Below are positions 31,201 through 43,280 of a stretch of 64,000 nt of DNA, piece by piece. The stretch is from NCBI GenBank assembly GCA_013399875.1, contig VXAZ01002362.1, positions 254,456-318,455 of the forward strand. The letters run 5' to 3'. Both the position numbers and the translations under genes were made by a program. How positions within the stretch are numbered: position 1 is the stretch's first letter; every line of letters begins with the position of its first letter. The notes below the pieces were generated by a model. It was not told where the DNA came from. It saw only the letters and a program-made list of their open reading frames with translations, and made no database searches. Source of the DNA: Gymnorhina tibicen. Taxonomy: Eukaryota > Chordata > Aves > Passeriformes > Artamidae.

Positions 31201-32204
31201 CCCCTTGCCATGATGCCAGAGCTGATCTGCAGTTCCAGTGCAAAGGAAAATGCTGTGGGAAAGTGTCTGTGTGTCGCCCTCTCTCCACCTCATCCACTAG
31301 GAAAGAATCTTGGCCCCGGCAGCAGCCATAAATTATACTTATTTTACGATTATGACCATGCAAAAGCATTATTGATTTCTCATGAAACCGCTAAGGAGTC
31401 CCCGAGCGGAGGAGCCTGGGGGGATTTGCCTGCAGGATTCCTCTCGCTGTGTGCCTGCCTGGGCACGGCACAGCTCTCCACAGGGGGAGGGGGCACTGGG
31501 AGTCCTGGCAGTGCCCACCCAGGGCAGCACCCTCCCCTCTGCACCCAGCAGCTGGTCCTTCTCTTTCTCCAATCTCTATTTCTGCTCTGATCTTTTGCCA
31601 CATCAATTTTGGGATTTCGCCCTCCCTGCTGAGCATCAGCTAACAGATAACCCAGGACAGGTCCTCAGCAGAGGCCAGTGAGGAGGTGTGGTACAGGGGG
31701 AAAGGAACAGAGGCCAGACCCAGGAGCACACTGGAAGCTGATGGGAGCTGCAGACCAGACCCGTGTGCCCATGGGAGAAGCACCACTTTTCCCAGTCTCC
31801 ACACTGGTCCTTCTCCCAGCAGCTGTGGGACTGGCAGGGCACATGTACAGTCCAGCTTGGTGCTCATACTGCACTTCCCAAATCTCTGCCTGGCTCTGGG
31901 CAGCATGAACAGCCTCCCCTGGAAGACCCCAGCAGTGACTGCATCTCAAAAATCCGCTCCCAGTGCCAAAACTGCTCATGGCCTGCTGGTGATGGTGGGC
32001 CTTGGCCGGGGCACTGCTGAGCCCATGACCCCAAACACACAGTCCCTGTGTCCAGACACCCCTCCTTCCCTCACTCCAAGGGCAGCAGTTTGGCAAATCC
32101 ACCTCAGCTGCCTCAAACACAGAGCCCAAGGGCGCCTGTGGCTGCCCTGCTCCAGGCAGGGACTGTGCCTGTGGGATCCAGTTCTGGAAGGGCAGGACAC
32201 TTCC

Positions 32205-32324
32205 CCCGGATTTTGCTGCTCTCCATTCACAGAGCATCTCTTTCCCTGGATTTTGCTGCTCTCCATTCACAGAGCAGCTCTTTCCCTGGATTTTGCTGCT
32301 CTCCATTCACAGAGCAGCTCTTTT
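32205..32324. repeat. 40-bp tandem repeat, 3 nearly exact copies
   Basis: The unit reads GGATTTTGCTGCTCTCCATT then CACAGAGCAGCTCTTTCCCT. The copies differ at only a few bases, so this is probably a recent and variable-number expansion. Confidence 0.9.
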
Positions 32325-35300
32325 GCTGGCGAGGGATTACTCCTGCTAATAAATCACGCGCTGGATCCCGCCGGCAGCTTACATGGCCAATAATTAATTA
32401 CTGCTCGGATGAACGGCACAAGCCACGGGATCGGGGCGGGCACTGGGGACTGGGATAACCTGCTCCTTATCCTCCAGACCCCAGCCATGTCAGTCACCAG
32501 ACCTCAGGCAGGATCAAGCCCTGAAGGCTGTGATTCAGAGCAGCAGCTGTGGCCAGGAGCCGGTTGCCATAATCCCAGCACACCCCTATGGAGATGAGTT
32601 CTCTGGGAGCACCTCCATAGCAGGAAGTGGCTCTCAACCCCCCCAAACAGGGAGAAACCCACACAGGCAACAAAAATCCCAACAGAAACACAACACATAT
32701 GGCATTTCCCCATCTTTAAGGCAGAGATGCTGCTCGGAGCCCTGGATGTGCCAGGGAGGCATTGAGGACAGGGTACACATGGACCTGCATTGGTCCCTCA
32801 CATCCCACAACACCGAATCCCTGGCAAAGCTCTCCCCAGCATCACAGGGCTTTCCCAGAGACCTGAGCAGGGAGCCATGCCAGCTGGGAAAAAACCCATC
32901 CCTGCAGTTTAGGAGCATCGTCTGAATTTCCCCAAGAGACATCAGCAAAGCAGCAGAAAATGCAAAGCTGTTTGTTACCCGCCCAGCAAATGAAATTCCT
33001 AATTATCCATCCATCACCGAGCAGAGGATTTAAAGACTCTGCCCTTTGAATTGAAAATTCACAACCCCAGCTCTGCCACGCCCCGGGAGCTGCCCTGGCA
33101 CCAAGCCACGGGCCAGGAGTATTTGGGCTCGGGGAGAAAAGGGAGATGAAAAGGAGTCTCCTGCTGCCAATCCAAGCAGTCACAGCAACAGCGAGGGAGA
33201 GGCAAAGGGTGCAAAGGGAAAAGAGCAGAAAGGGGCTTGTGGGGGGAAGAGAACTATTTACATCTGCCAGGGGTGTTGAGCCCTGGGGCTTTGCTGGTTT
33301 CCCTTCCATGAATTTGAGGGAAAACACAGCTCCCCATCCCTCTTTCCAGGAGTGACTGGTGCTCAGGGCCTGCCTGACCGAAACCAAGGGATGGCAACAG
33401 ACTCTGAGAGGTTAAGGGGAAAAAGAAGAAGAGGAAGGAGAAAAAAAAAAGGCACTTCAAAAAAGATAAAGCCCCAAACAAAAAGCCGCAAGGAGATCCA
33501 GGCTCGGCAGCCGGGCTCAGGCTCGGAGACGCGCACGCAGAGGCATCACAGCATCTTCCTTTCATCTGCATGGGGATGACAGACTTTAAAAGGCCAATTT
33601 ATAAAAATGAAGCCTAGAGGAGAGACATCTGGCAGGTCTGAGGAGGCAGCAGCGGGGATTACTAACCCTGTGCCACGTATCCACCCCCCCTGCCCGGAGC
33701 ACAGCCAGGAGCCCCCCGGCCAGGACCCAACAGCACAGGCTGGGGAGTCAGTGGGGTGGTTTAAGGGCAGCCCCTGGGACTGCAGAGCCATCCCCGCCCC
33801 TGATTCACCTGATTTCTGCAGAAAGCAGGCTGCCAATTATCTGTGTAGATTTACCTTTAATCTGGGTGCCTGCTCTCCCCTCCATACCAACAGCTCTGCC
33901 CCACTTCTGGAAATAACTTATCATGCCACAGACAGCATCCCCGGGCAGAGCGGTGGAAGCGGAGACGAAAATAAGCTCAAGATGAAAATAAGCAGCAAAT
34001 CTGCAACTGCATTTTGGAAAGGGCCATCCCCTGCCAGCCCAGCTTACTGAGGGCTGCAGCACGCTCCAGGCACCTTTCTAAGGAGCCAGATCCCTTTGGA
34101 AGTGCCACCAGCCCACTCCAGAACTGGCTCAGGGGCCACAGCCTTGAGTCCCTGGCCTGGGTGACACAAGAGGACAGAAAAATAAATATATAAAATGGGG
34201 TGGTTTGTTGTCACAAAGAAGCCGTGGAGTGGCAACCACGGCATCAGGCTGGTGACGGGCTCCTAACCCACCTGCACGAGTCCCCAAACTCCTCCCAGGG
34301 CAGAGCTGTGCCTGCTGCTGCTGTCATTTGAGAAACTGAATCAAGATTTAAAAAGAGAAGATAAAAATAAAGAACTTCTGGAGTTTGCCAAGTGCAAACC
34401 CAGGCAGGTGAGAGCCAGCTGCTGGCAGTGATTTGGGACACCTCTCCCACCAAGGTGTGCTGAGGCGTCCTTCGCTCTGGGAGGGGGAGCACATAGAATA
34501 ATCTGAAAGTCGAAGCAAAGCTAGTGACCTGAAGAAGAAATGAGATTTAAACTGTCAGCAGAAGCGCAGGAGACCATAAAAAAACAACTCCCTGTTGAAG
34601 CAGGAGTCAGGGAGCAACAACAAAGCCCCTGGGATTTGCTGAACCAGAGGCGTGGGGAGGAACTAGCATCTAATGAGGTGTTAATAACCCGAATGCGCAA
34701 CACCGGTCATGGGATGGCCAGCACAGCCTGCCCAGCGCTGGCTCCGATGGCTTTATTTAAGGAAACAACCCTAATAAAGAGATGTTTCCCTTCCGCCCGA
34801 CGCAGCGCAGCCAGGCTGGGACAAAGTGATCCGAAACTCAATGGGGAAAAGCACCGTCTGGTGGAGGTTGTGAGCGGCAATCCCTCCATCCCCGCCTGCA
34901 TCCCTCCACCTCCACCTGTGTGGGAAAACCACGCCAGGGAGCAAAGGGAGAGGAAAAGCCAGCGCAGGAGGGCTTGCAGGAAAGCCCTGGCTCCCGGGGA
35001 AGGAGATCCCAGCCCAGCCCCGGCTGTCCCAGTCCTGCAAGGCTGCTCGGTTTCCAGCAAGATCGATGCCACTCAAAGCCCCAGCTGGTCATCCCGATCC
35101 CGCGGGGATGACGTGAGGAAACCCAGGCACCTGCTCCCCCAGAAAAGCGCCTGACCTAAGCGTGCCATGCCAGAGGAGATCCCCGAGTCACGAGCAGGTC
35201 GCAGAGCAAGGCGATACCCCCCCGGCCCCCCCGAGGTGATGCTCCTGGCAGGCAGCCCCTGACACACAGGCAGCCCCTCTGGCAGCTCCCGAGGGAGCCC

Positions 35301-38300
35301 GGAGCCTGCCTGCACAGCCCCGAGGCGCTGCCTGCCCTGGGCGGACGGGAAAACAGCTCACGTCGGGAAGGGGACCGGCTTTGGGGACAGTGGGGCAGAG
35401 CGAGCAGGCTCAGACTGATGGCAGGAGAGAAGCAGGGGCATCATCCCCGCTCCTACTGTGCAAGTGAGGGATGCATCGGAGCTGATGTCCCCCCCATTCC
35501 GCAGCTGAGACCTGAAGCGTGCAAAGTGACCTCCTCCCTTTGTCACCTCGAGGACCCTTCCCAGCCCTCAGGACGCACCAGAGCTTTAACTGCACGCAGA
35601 GGCTGAGCTGAGGAAGAGAAAACCATAGGGAACAAAAGCAGAAGTCACCTGCCTTGTGCCTCTCACATCCCCTGGACCCCTGACCACAGCCCTGGGGTGG
35701 GAGAAGCTGGTTGCTCTCCAGACTCCTCAGTACCCCATGTACTATTTATACTGTTGTGATCTTAAATCAGACTGGCTGGCTGAACCAGATGGAAATGGAA
35801 ACAATCTTTGTTCCTCTCATTTACTGTCCATCCCACTAAAATATTAATGGAACAGCATTTTGGCCTCAAATTTTATGGTCAAACCACCTGCCTTGAACCA
35901 ATCCCTCAGTAGGAGCATGCTTTGACTCCCTGCTCAGATGCACTTCAGGGTCCACCTGTCACCTGCAGCTTAGAAAACATTTTTCTGGAGTGAAAAGGCT
36001 CCTTGTGCCTTTTTCTGCTGCCCAGAGAAGGATCCCTGTGGCCAGCCCAGCTCTCGGAACAGATGCCTCAAAGCACTCAGCAGTGCTGGATGGCCAGGAC
36101 AAGGTTTTAGGGTGCAGGTGCTGATGGGACACATCTTCAGAAGAGAAAATGGGCAAGAAATGACCCTTTTCCCCCTCTTGCACATAAGGGTGTCCCCACA
36201 GCTCTGTGGGATATCCTGATTCCAGCCCCACAGGAACCAATGCTCCTGAAAACAAGCAAACGGGCCCATGAGAGCCCCCAGTAAAACCTGAGCTTTTCTC
36301 CATTTCCCACTGTTCCGACCATACCACAGGGCTGCTCCTCTCCCTCCCCTCCAAAATCCCCCGCAGTGGATGTTGTACCTCCTGTGCTGACAGCTGCTGG
36401 AAAATAAAGACAAGTTCATAGATAAGATCCACTGGATCTTAGATAATCTTTTCCCTCAGTAATTCCATCCAGCTTGCAGGGAGCCACACTTCCAGCCCAC
36501 GCACGGGGCTGGAGCATCACGCAAGCCACTCAGCCTGCTGGGGACACTGGTCTGAGACCTGGGGGACACCTCAGCCATGGGGACAGGGTCCCCAGGGCGC
36601 AGTGACACAATGATCAGCAAAGCTTTGGTGCATCTGGGTATCGTGGGTGCAACTTGGGGCTTGGAGGCAGCGTGCTGTGTCTGGGAATTAAGCAGAGACA
36701 CCCCTTCAATGCCCCAAAGGAAAAGTTATTGGAAAAAAAAAAACTAAAACCCCAGAGCTTTAGGTGAAGGAGATCAGAGGCTGTTGTCCATTCCCCCTCA
36801 CTTGGATGCCACCTCACGTGCCTGTCTCCAGCCAGAGAGCTTCCCATAGAAAACCACCCAGTCCAAAGTCTATTTTTAACCACCACAATAGCAGAGCCTC
36901 CCCTGAGGAGCAGCACAAGCCCTGTCCCCAACCAAGCAATCTCACATTTCCCTCACTAAGCCTCGACTTCCTTCCACCCCCTCAGCCCACAACAAAACCC
37001 TCCTCCTCCTCCTCTCACCTTCCCATCCTCGGAAAACTATTTGCACATCCATCCCCCTCCAGGCTGGTGTGCCGTGGGTGCACAGTGTCCTCACACCTGT
37101 TACACATTAACCACTGACCTGGGACCTGTGGGCAGACCCTTCCCAGGCTCAGAAATGCCAAACAACGGGAGATTTATCTGCTCACCCCCCTCCCCCGGAT
37201 GCACCCGAAACTCCGGGGATTTAAAGAAAAAGCCCCGCAACATAACCCGAAGTGCAAACTCTTTCAAAGAGATTATTCTTGCTCTGGGGATTGCTGTGCT
37301 GTGGAGGGGCTCCTTGGGTGTTTTTGGGGTGAGAGCTGAGTGCTCATCTCACTGGATGCTCAACAAAGCAAATCCTGATGGATACAGCACAGTCGTCACT
37401 GGGGATCCCCCATCACCAGGTCAGAGAACCCCCTAAGATTGTTTTTCAATTACAGCACATCATAAACATGAGATAAAGTTACACAGTTCTGTAGGAAATT
37501 TTCTTATTATGTTTTTTTTTACATTGCAGATCTAATTCCCCACACGCATCACTGTCTCATACCCGCCTGCAAACAGCCTTAAACTGCTGCCTAATGGTAT
37601 CTGAGCTGGGGAAATTCAATTCTACCCAGCGCCTCACCCAGGACTGCTACAATCACTGCTAATTGCTTAAGTGGTGTATTAAGCAAAATAAAAATTCCAG
37701 TGGGCTTTGAACCCCCCCCCCCGCCAACCAGATGATGCCAAAACACCCTGTTACAGCTGCCAACCCTGGCTGGAGATCCAACCTCAAATATCCTTTTTCC
37801 CTTCACTGTGCAGGGATGCTCCTGGGCAGGCACAGCTTCGTACCCAGCATGGCCACGACCACTCCAGAGGGACTCACAGGCTGTGTCCAACTTTGCCATC
37901 CCTCTTCCCAGGGTTCTGGGGTGCCACTGCAGCCCCTCTCCTGCCCCAGGGTCCAAATGCTGCCAGGACCTAGTGGAGCAGGGCAGAAACATCCTCCCAG
38001 TGGGACCCTGGGGTGGATGCACTCTGGGTCCCTCTCCTGTCCCCCCATCTGTGGGTGGGGATGGATGCGGGGCTCCAGTCAAGTCTCATCCCAAACCCAG
38101 ACCCTGCACCTAGCAAGCAGATTCTCCAAGCCCTTCTAGTTTTCTCTTTAGCAAAAATCAAGTGTGGGATGCACTTTTCCCTTTAGGCATGACATCTCCT
38201 CCTCTCCACCGCGATGGAGCCAGCTGGGGTTCAATTTCTGGGAGCACACCTCTGCCAGCCTCTGCTTGCACAAGGAAGTGGATCACTGAGCCAGGGACAA

Positions 38301-39237
38301 GTCTCCAACCCGTGTCCCACCACCTCACTGGCATCCATGGGCAGGGAAAGCAGCCGAGGTCAAGCGAGGGCACCCACAGGCAGGAGGGGAATGATGCCAG
38401 GAGCCCCTGGGGCATCCCAGCCAGCCTGAGTCAGCAGGGCCAGCAGATGGGCAATCATCATCTGCTTCCTCTGCCTCTGCTAGGAAGAAGAAGAGGAGGA
38501 AGAGGAAAGGCAGTAGCCAGCAACATCCTCATCTTGAAGAGACGCGTGTTCTACCTCCAAGGAGGAAGGACGAGAGGAGGTTGGACAAGACCAGCCTGCC
38601 ATGAGGGTGTCTGAGATGTGCTCACAGTCCAGGAGAAGAGCGGACAGACCTGATAGCCCAAGGGATCAGCCAGAACAGGCAGCCCTGCAGTCAAGCAGCC
38701 ACTGCAGCCCTGAACCAACCGAGGAACTCACATTTGAGGAAGGAGGTGATTTTAACCCCAAAGCCTTGACCACACAGGGACAGGGGACCAGGGCTGACTC
38801 ACCCTCCTCAATGGCACAGGGGAATGGTCACTGAGCTGGGTGAGACAACAGACAGGGCAGGCAAACCTGTGTGCCTCCCAAGTTGGAGCTGAGAGAATTA
38901 TGCAGCTCTGTTAGGAATCATTCAGTGGTGGCCCTGGGCTCCTCTGCTGTGTTACAGTGATGGTGAGACACTGGGAAATACCACTGAAGGACACAGAGGG
39001 AAGGTCCAAGGGCACTTGCCATCCCATCTGAGCACATCTCCTGGCAGCACACGCCCACCTGTCTGTACAAATGTGACCTCCCTCCAGGGAAGCGGGGCTG
39101 AGCATTTCAGAAGAGCCTGTGTGGTTTAGGACCATGATTCCTTTCTACAAAGGCATCTCCAGGTGTCTGTGGTCCTTCTCCACTCTCCCAACAAACCAAA
39201 GCAAACCAAAAATCCTCATGGCAGGGAGTTCTGAGTA

Positions 39238-39600
39238 ATCATAGAATCATTTAGTTTGGAAAAGACATCCAGGATCACCCATTCCAACTATTCCCCCAGC
39301 ACTGCCCAGGCAACCACTAAACCATGTCCCCAAGTGCCACATCTACATGTCTGTTAAATCCTCCAGGGATGGTGACTCCACCACTGCCCTGGGCAGCCTG
39401 ACAACCTTTTCAGCGAAGAGATTTTTCCTAATATCCAAATAAACCTCCCCTGGCATAACTCGAGGCTATTTCCTCTTGTCTAGTCAGTTGTACCTGGCTA
39501 CAACTTCCTTTAAGGCAGTTGTAGAAAGCGAGAAGGTCCCCCCTGGTCCTCCTTTCCTCCAGGCTGAGCACTCCCAGCTCCCTCAGCTGCTCCTCATCCA
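39238..39600 (-). mobile_element. CR1 LINE 3' tail
   Basis: ATCATAGAATCATTTAGTTT, then CACTAAACCATGTCCCCAAG and GGTGACTCCACCACTGCCCT. It is the same subtype as the copy at 57049 and is longer. Confidence 0.92.
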
Positions 39601-40439
39601 CTCAAAGACACAGGAGCAGGGCCTGCGGGGGATTTTGGGCAGGGTGCTGGGTGGACAGAGAGGTTTTACCTCCTTTCCCGTTGCAGTTTACAAGATCCCC
39701 GAAGCACCGGCAGCGTGGCTCTTGCAGGTCAAATGCATAACTTCAACCGATCAATTTCCACACTGGAAGGAAGTACCGGACCGACTTAGAGGGAGGGACC
39801 TGGAAGGCAAAGGTTTAGGCAGTCAAGCCCCGGAGCCAGAATAACATCCCCAGGCACATCTCAGCTCCCCCAAGCCGCAGTCCTGCTCGGCTCCGGCCTG
39901 ACTTCACCAAAACCAGAAATAAGCAGAAGGGCCGGGCAGAAAGTCCCCCAAGCCTCCCAAGGGCCTTCCCGTGGTGCTGCCCGGGCTCGGCAGAGCAGGG
40001 CTGGAGGAAGCTCGGGAGCCGCGGCTGCCCCACGGGTGTCCCTCGGGGACGGGAGGCATGGGCTGCCCGGGGCTGCTGTGTCCTCGGGGGGCCCCTGCGA
40101 CCCCTCCAGAGCAGCCCGCAGCCCTCCTGCAAACCCAGGCAGACAATACCGACTGGAAAGAAGGGAGCATCCGTGCGGGGGGCTGCGTGCTGCCTGTGCC
40201 TCCCCCAGCCCCGGGGGAAACCAACCCACGGCTGCAGCCCCCCAGCGCCGCGGGAAAACCCCCTCCCCCCCGGGGCAGTCCCCACTCCCCGGAGCAGAAC
40301 CCCGTCCCCAGGGCAGCCCAACCCACCGCTGCAGCCCCGCACCCCCGCGGCAGCCCCCACTACCCGGGCGCACCGGGCCGAGCCGGGTCTGCCCCATCAC
40401 CGCCCCCGCGGGGCCCGGGGCCGCCCGGAGCGGCGGCGA

Positions 40440-40620
40440 TGCCTACCNNNNNNNNNNNNNNNNNNNNNNNNNNNNNNNNNNNNNNNNNNNNNNNNNNNNN
40501 NNNNNNNNNNNNNNNNNNNNNNNNNNNNNNNNNNNNNNNNNNNNNNNNNNNNNNNNNNNNNNNNNNNNNNNNNNNNNNNNNNNNNNNNNNNNNNNNNNNN
40601 NNNNNNNNNNNNNNNNNNNC
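40440..40620 (-). other. SH2B2: Probable SH2B2 non-coding first exon, hidden in assembly gap
   Basis: A run of 172 Ns (40448-40619) lies inside a strong CpG island. On the minus strand the first bases after the gap read G|GTAGGC (40447-40441), a usable splice donor, so the exon that ends there would lie almost wholly in the Ns. Human SH2B2 begins with a non-coding exon far upstream of the ATG, which fits. An island serving another transcript remains possible. Confidence 0.5.
40448..40619. other. Assembly gap (172 Ns)
   Basis: A run of N inside a CpG island, typical of sequencing dropout at very GC-rich avian promoters. Confidence 0.99.
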
Positions 40621-41805
40621 GGCCCCGCCGCCCCCGCCCCGGCCCCGCCGCTCCGGGATGGGGACCCGCGGGGACATCGACGCATCCCCGCCGACCACGG
40701 GTTCGCATGGGGGGCGTGTCTGCGAGGGCGCCCCAAGTAACAGCGGGCACCCCAAATCCTCGTATTGCTCCCCAGATCCTCAGGAAGAGCCCTAAATCCT
40801 TGCACGGGCTCCCCGACGCCCCCGGGGGACACTTCAAATCCTTGAGCAGCACCCTAAATTTTCAAGGTGCCAAGTCTTCAGGCCCCCAAGATCCTCAAGA
40901 TCCACAAATCCTGGCAGGGCACCCCGTGCTTTGAAGAGGAGCCTCAGCCTTTCCTCACCCCATCTATCACCCAACATTTGTCCTTGCACTGCCCAGGAGA
41001 GGGGATGGGGGTGATCCCCCCCCCACACCCACATTCCCAGGCGGCACAAGGCAGGGTGGTGTGACTGGAGTCTCTCCAGGGGGAGGTTTGGGGTCTGAAC
41101 CCAGTGCCCGCCTTTATCATCCTGCTGGTGGATTTTGGGGCCCATCTCAGAGCACTTTCCCTGCCAGGGGATTCAGGACAGGGTGGGTCAGGATGGACCA
41201 AACCCCAGGACAAGGGAACTGAAGCCCAGAGAGGTTAAAGGGGTGGAGCTGGGGGTCACACTGCCTCTGGGACCCTGCACAGCCCCCCCAGCCTCCCCAT
41301 GGCGTGTCCACGGGCGGATGAGTCACTATTAAAAAAAAGGGGGAAAATAAAGGATTTGCCGGAGGAACAAATCCTTTTTACTTCTGGGAAGCACCTGTAG
41401 GATTAAGACAATGCTGGTTATGTAAGAGGTGGAGAGGAGGGTGGGTTTTGTCATTATTATTACTACTATTTATTTATTATGCTTCCTCACCATCCTGTTA
41501 CCCTGCTGCATGTATTCTTGGGAGATTTGGGAAGAGGTTGGTTTGGGGGAGAAGGAGGGAGGTTTGTTGTAGGGCTGGTGCACTGTGTGTTCGCTTTTTC
41601 TTTCCCCAAAGCAACATCTTCCTAAACGTTTCTCTTTTTTTGGTGTGTTTTTGGCAGCAGCACGAAACATGGGCCAAGGTGGACATTGCAAAAGCGCTGC
41701 TGAGGAGGCACAACTGGGACAGGGACCCTTGATTTTCTCCATTGTGGCTGGGTTTGTGGTGATTTTGGGTCGATGCTCTCCCTCCTGCTTCTCGCTGGTC
41801 ACATT

Positions 41806-41945
41806 TTCAAGGCCAGGCTGTGCAGGGCTTGGAGCAACCTGGTCTGGCGGAAGGTGTCCCTGCCCATGGCAGGGGGTGGAATGAGATGAGCTTTAAGGTT
41901 CTTTCCAACCCAAACCTTTAAATGTTTCTGGGATTCTATGATTCC
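41806..41945 (+). mobile_element. CR1 LINE 3' tail (plus strand)
   Basis: It reads in sense direction: GGCTTGGAGCAACCTGGTCT, TGCCCATGGCAGGGGGTGGA and ending GGATTCTATGATT, the typical CR1 3' terminus. Confidence 0.9.
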
Positions 41946-43257
41946 CTTCCCAGGGGCGTTCTGGGGATGAATGGATGCTCAGAGAGATGCTGGATCCCAC
42001 TGCTCAGCACAGGTGACCCTGGGCCACCCACCTTCACCCAGCTCCCCATGGCGGCTGACAATGTGTTTCCACTCCCCCCTTCCGCTGCCTCTCCTCCGAA
42101 AAGCCTCTCTCCCATTCATATCCCTTTTTAAAGAAAACACACAATCAATAGTCTCTCAGGCTGGAATTTCATTAAGGTTTTCATTGCACTCACTATCGAT
42201 TGGCAGCAGGGCCGGGAGCTGCACGGAGCGGGTCCGGCAGCCCCGGCTGGTGCCGTGCCCTGCCTGTGCCACGGGACCACCCAGACCATCCTGGAAGGGA
42301 AAGGGCCGTGCAGAGGGTCTGGCTGCTCCCATACAGGCAGCAGAAAGCCCAGCATCCCAGCTTTTATTAACTCCTAGATTTTACTGACCATCACTAAGAG
42401 CAAAACCAGGAGCCCAGGGAAGGGCTGGGATGCTGGGATTTCTTTCATGAACCAGGACAAATGCTGTGTGATTGCAAAAGCTTTGGTACATAACAGGCTC
42501 TCTCCTGCCTCCCCTCCATGGGATGCTGCTTGTTTCAGGATGTGTAAAACCAGGCTGGAATGCCCGGCCTTGCTTCCATCAAACACGGGGGCTGCAATTA
42601 AAAAACACCCCAGGGCTCTGAGTGTGGAAGGGCACGGTTTGCTCCACTCTTGGTCGGTCACTTGGCAAATCAAGTGAAAAATCCCTCTTAAAAAAAAAAC
42701 CTCTAAAAGGGCTCGTGGGCTAATTTTAGGTCTGGGCCTTGACCAGAGAGATTTACAATAATTGCCAGGGTGAAAGTTTAACTTCTCCCGCGACTTTTCT
42801 CAGCAATCCCCAAGGAACCGCGTTCTGCTGTGCAAAGAGCATCCCCGGGCCAGCTCCCCAAATTGCCTTTTTAAGGCTTTATTTTTAAACCAAAGCCACA
42901 GGCTGCCTTCAATGGGACAAAAATCCTTCACGAGTCCCAGTCTGCAGCCGGTGGGAGCTCCTGTGGATGGGGATGAGCTTTGGCTCAAATCCTTATCCCC
43001 ATTTTTTGGCCCTGCTCATCCCTGTGCCAACCCCACAGACATAGAGCAGAGCCCCCATGGACCCCCCTGTTCCCACTCACCACAAAATCCTTTTAACAGG
43101 ACCCGCGACAGGAGCAGAGCAGAACACATCGCTCGTAGAAACACGGCCTTTCTGCTATGCTAAATGATTTAAAACCAGTGGTGAATAAACCTAATATCTG
43201 CTCGCTCCCTGCCAATTCTCATTACTCCGGGACTCCCTCGGAGCGATTAGCTGCCTT

Positions 43258-43280
43258 AAAAAAAAAAAAAAAAAAAAAAA
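43258..43280. repeat. A23 homopolymer
   Basis: Uninterrupted run of 23 A, not associated with a recognisable retroelement. Confidence 0.95.

Larger units (their letters stand above)
30972..40440 (-). other. SH2B2 intron 1 (inferred)
   Basis: About 9.5 kb without a supportable exon. It holds a 41-bp minisatellite at the 3' end (31006-31200), a 40-bp triplication (32205-32324), one CR1 tail (39238-39600), a G-rich sense strand next to the presumed exon 1, and AT-rich blocks with homeodomain/GATA-like motifs (32330-32420, 33830-33960, 37440-37690) that could be enhancers. Long open frames here are low-complexity artefacts. Confidence 0.5.
39960..40760 (-). promoter_or_regulatory. CpG-island promoter, probably of SH2B2
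   Basis: Very GC- and CpG-rich sequence flanks the N gap on both sides, with repeated GC-box cores (CCCCGCCCC type) at 40620-40660. It is the only large CpG island between the SH2B2 start codon and the CASP 3' end that also carries a splice donor pointing at SH2B2. Confidence 0.55.

Noticed and set aside
30960..31211. N-terminal extension of SH2B2 from an upstream ATG at 31211
   Set aside because: The peptide is minisatellite-derived, and the family start matches the Met at 30944.
31003..31590. 195-codon plus-strand frame rich in Thr/His/Pro
   Set aside because: It begins in the 41-bp minisatellite; the repeat peptide ends with the repeat and no splice or domain evidence supports it.
39971..40934. 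Three parallel plus-strand frames of 234-274 codons
   Set aside because: They are open only because they cross 172 Ns and a CpG island; the real signal is a minus-strand promoter and donor.
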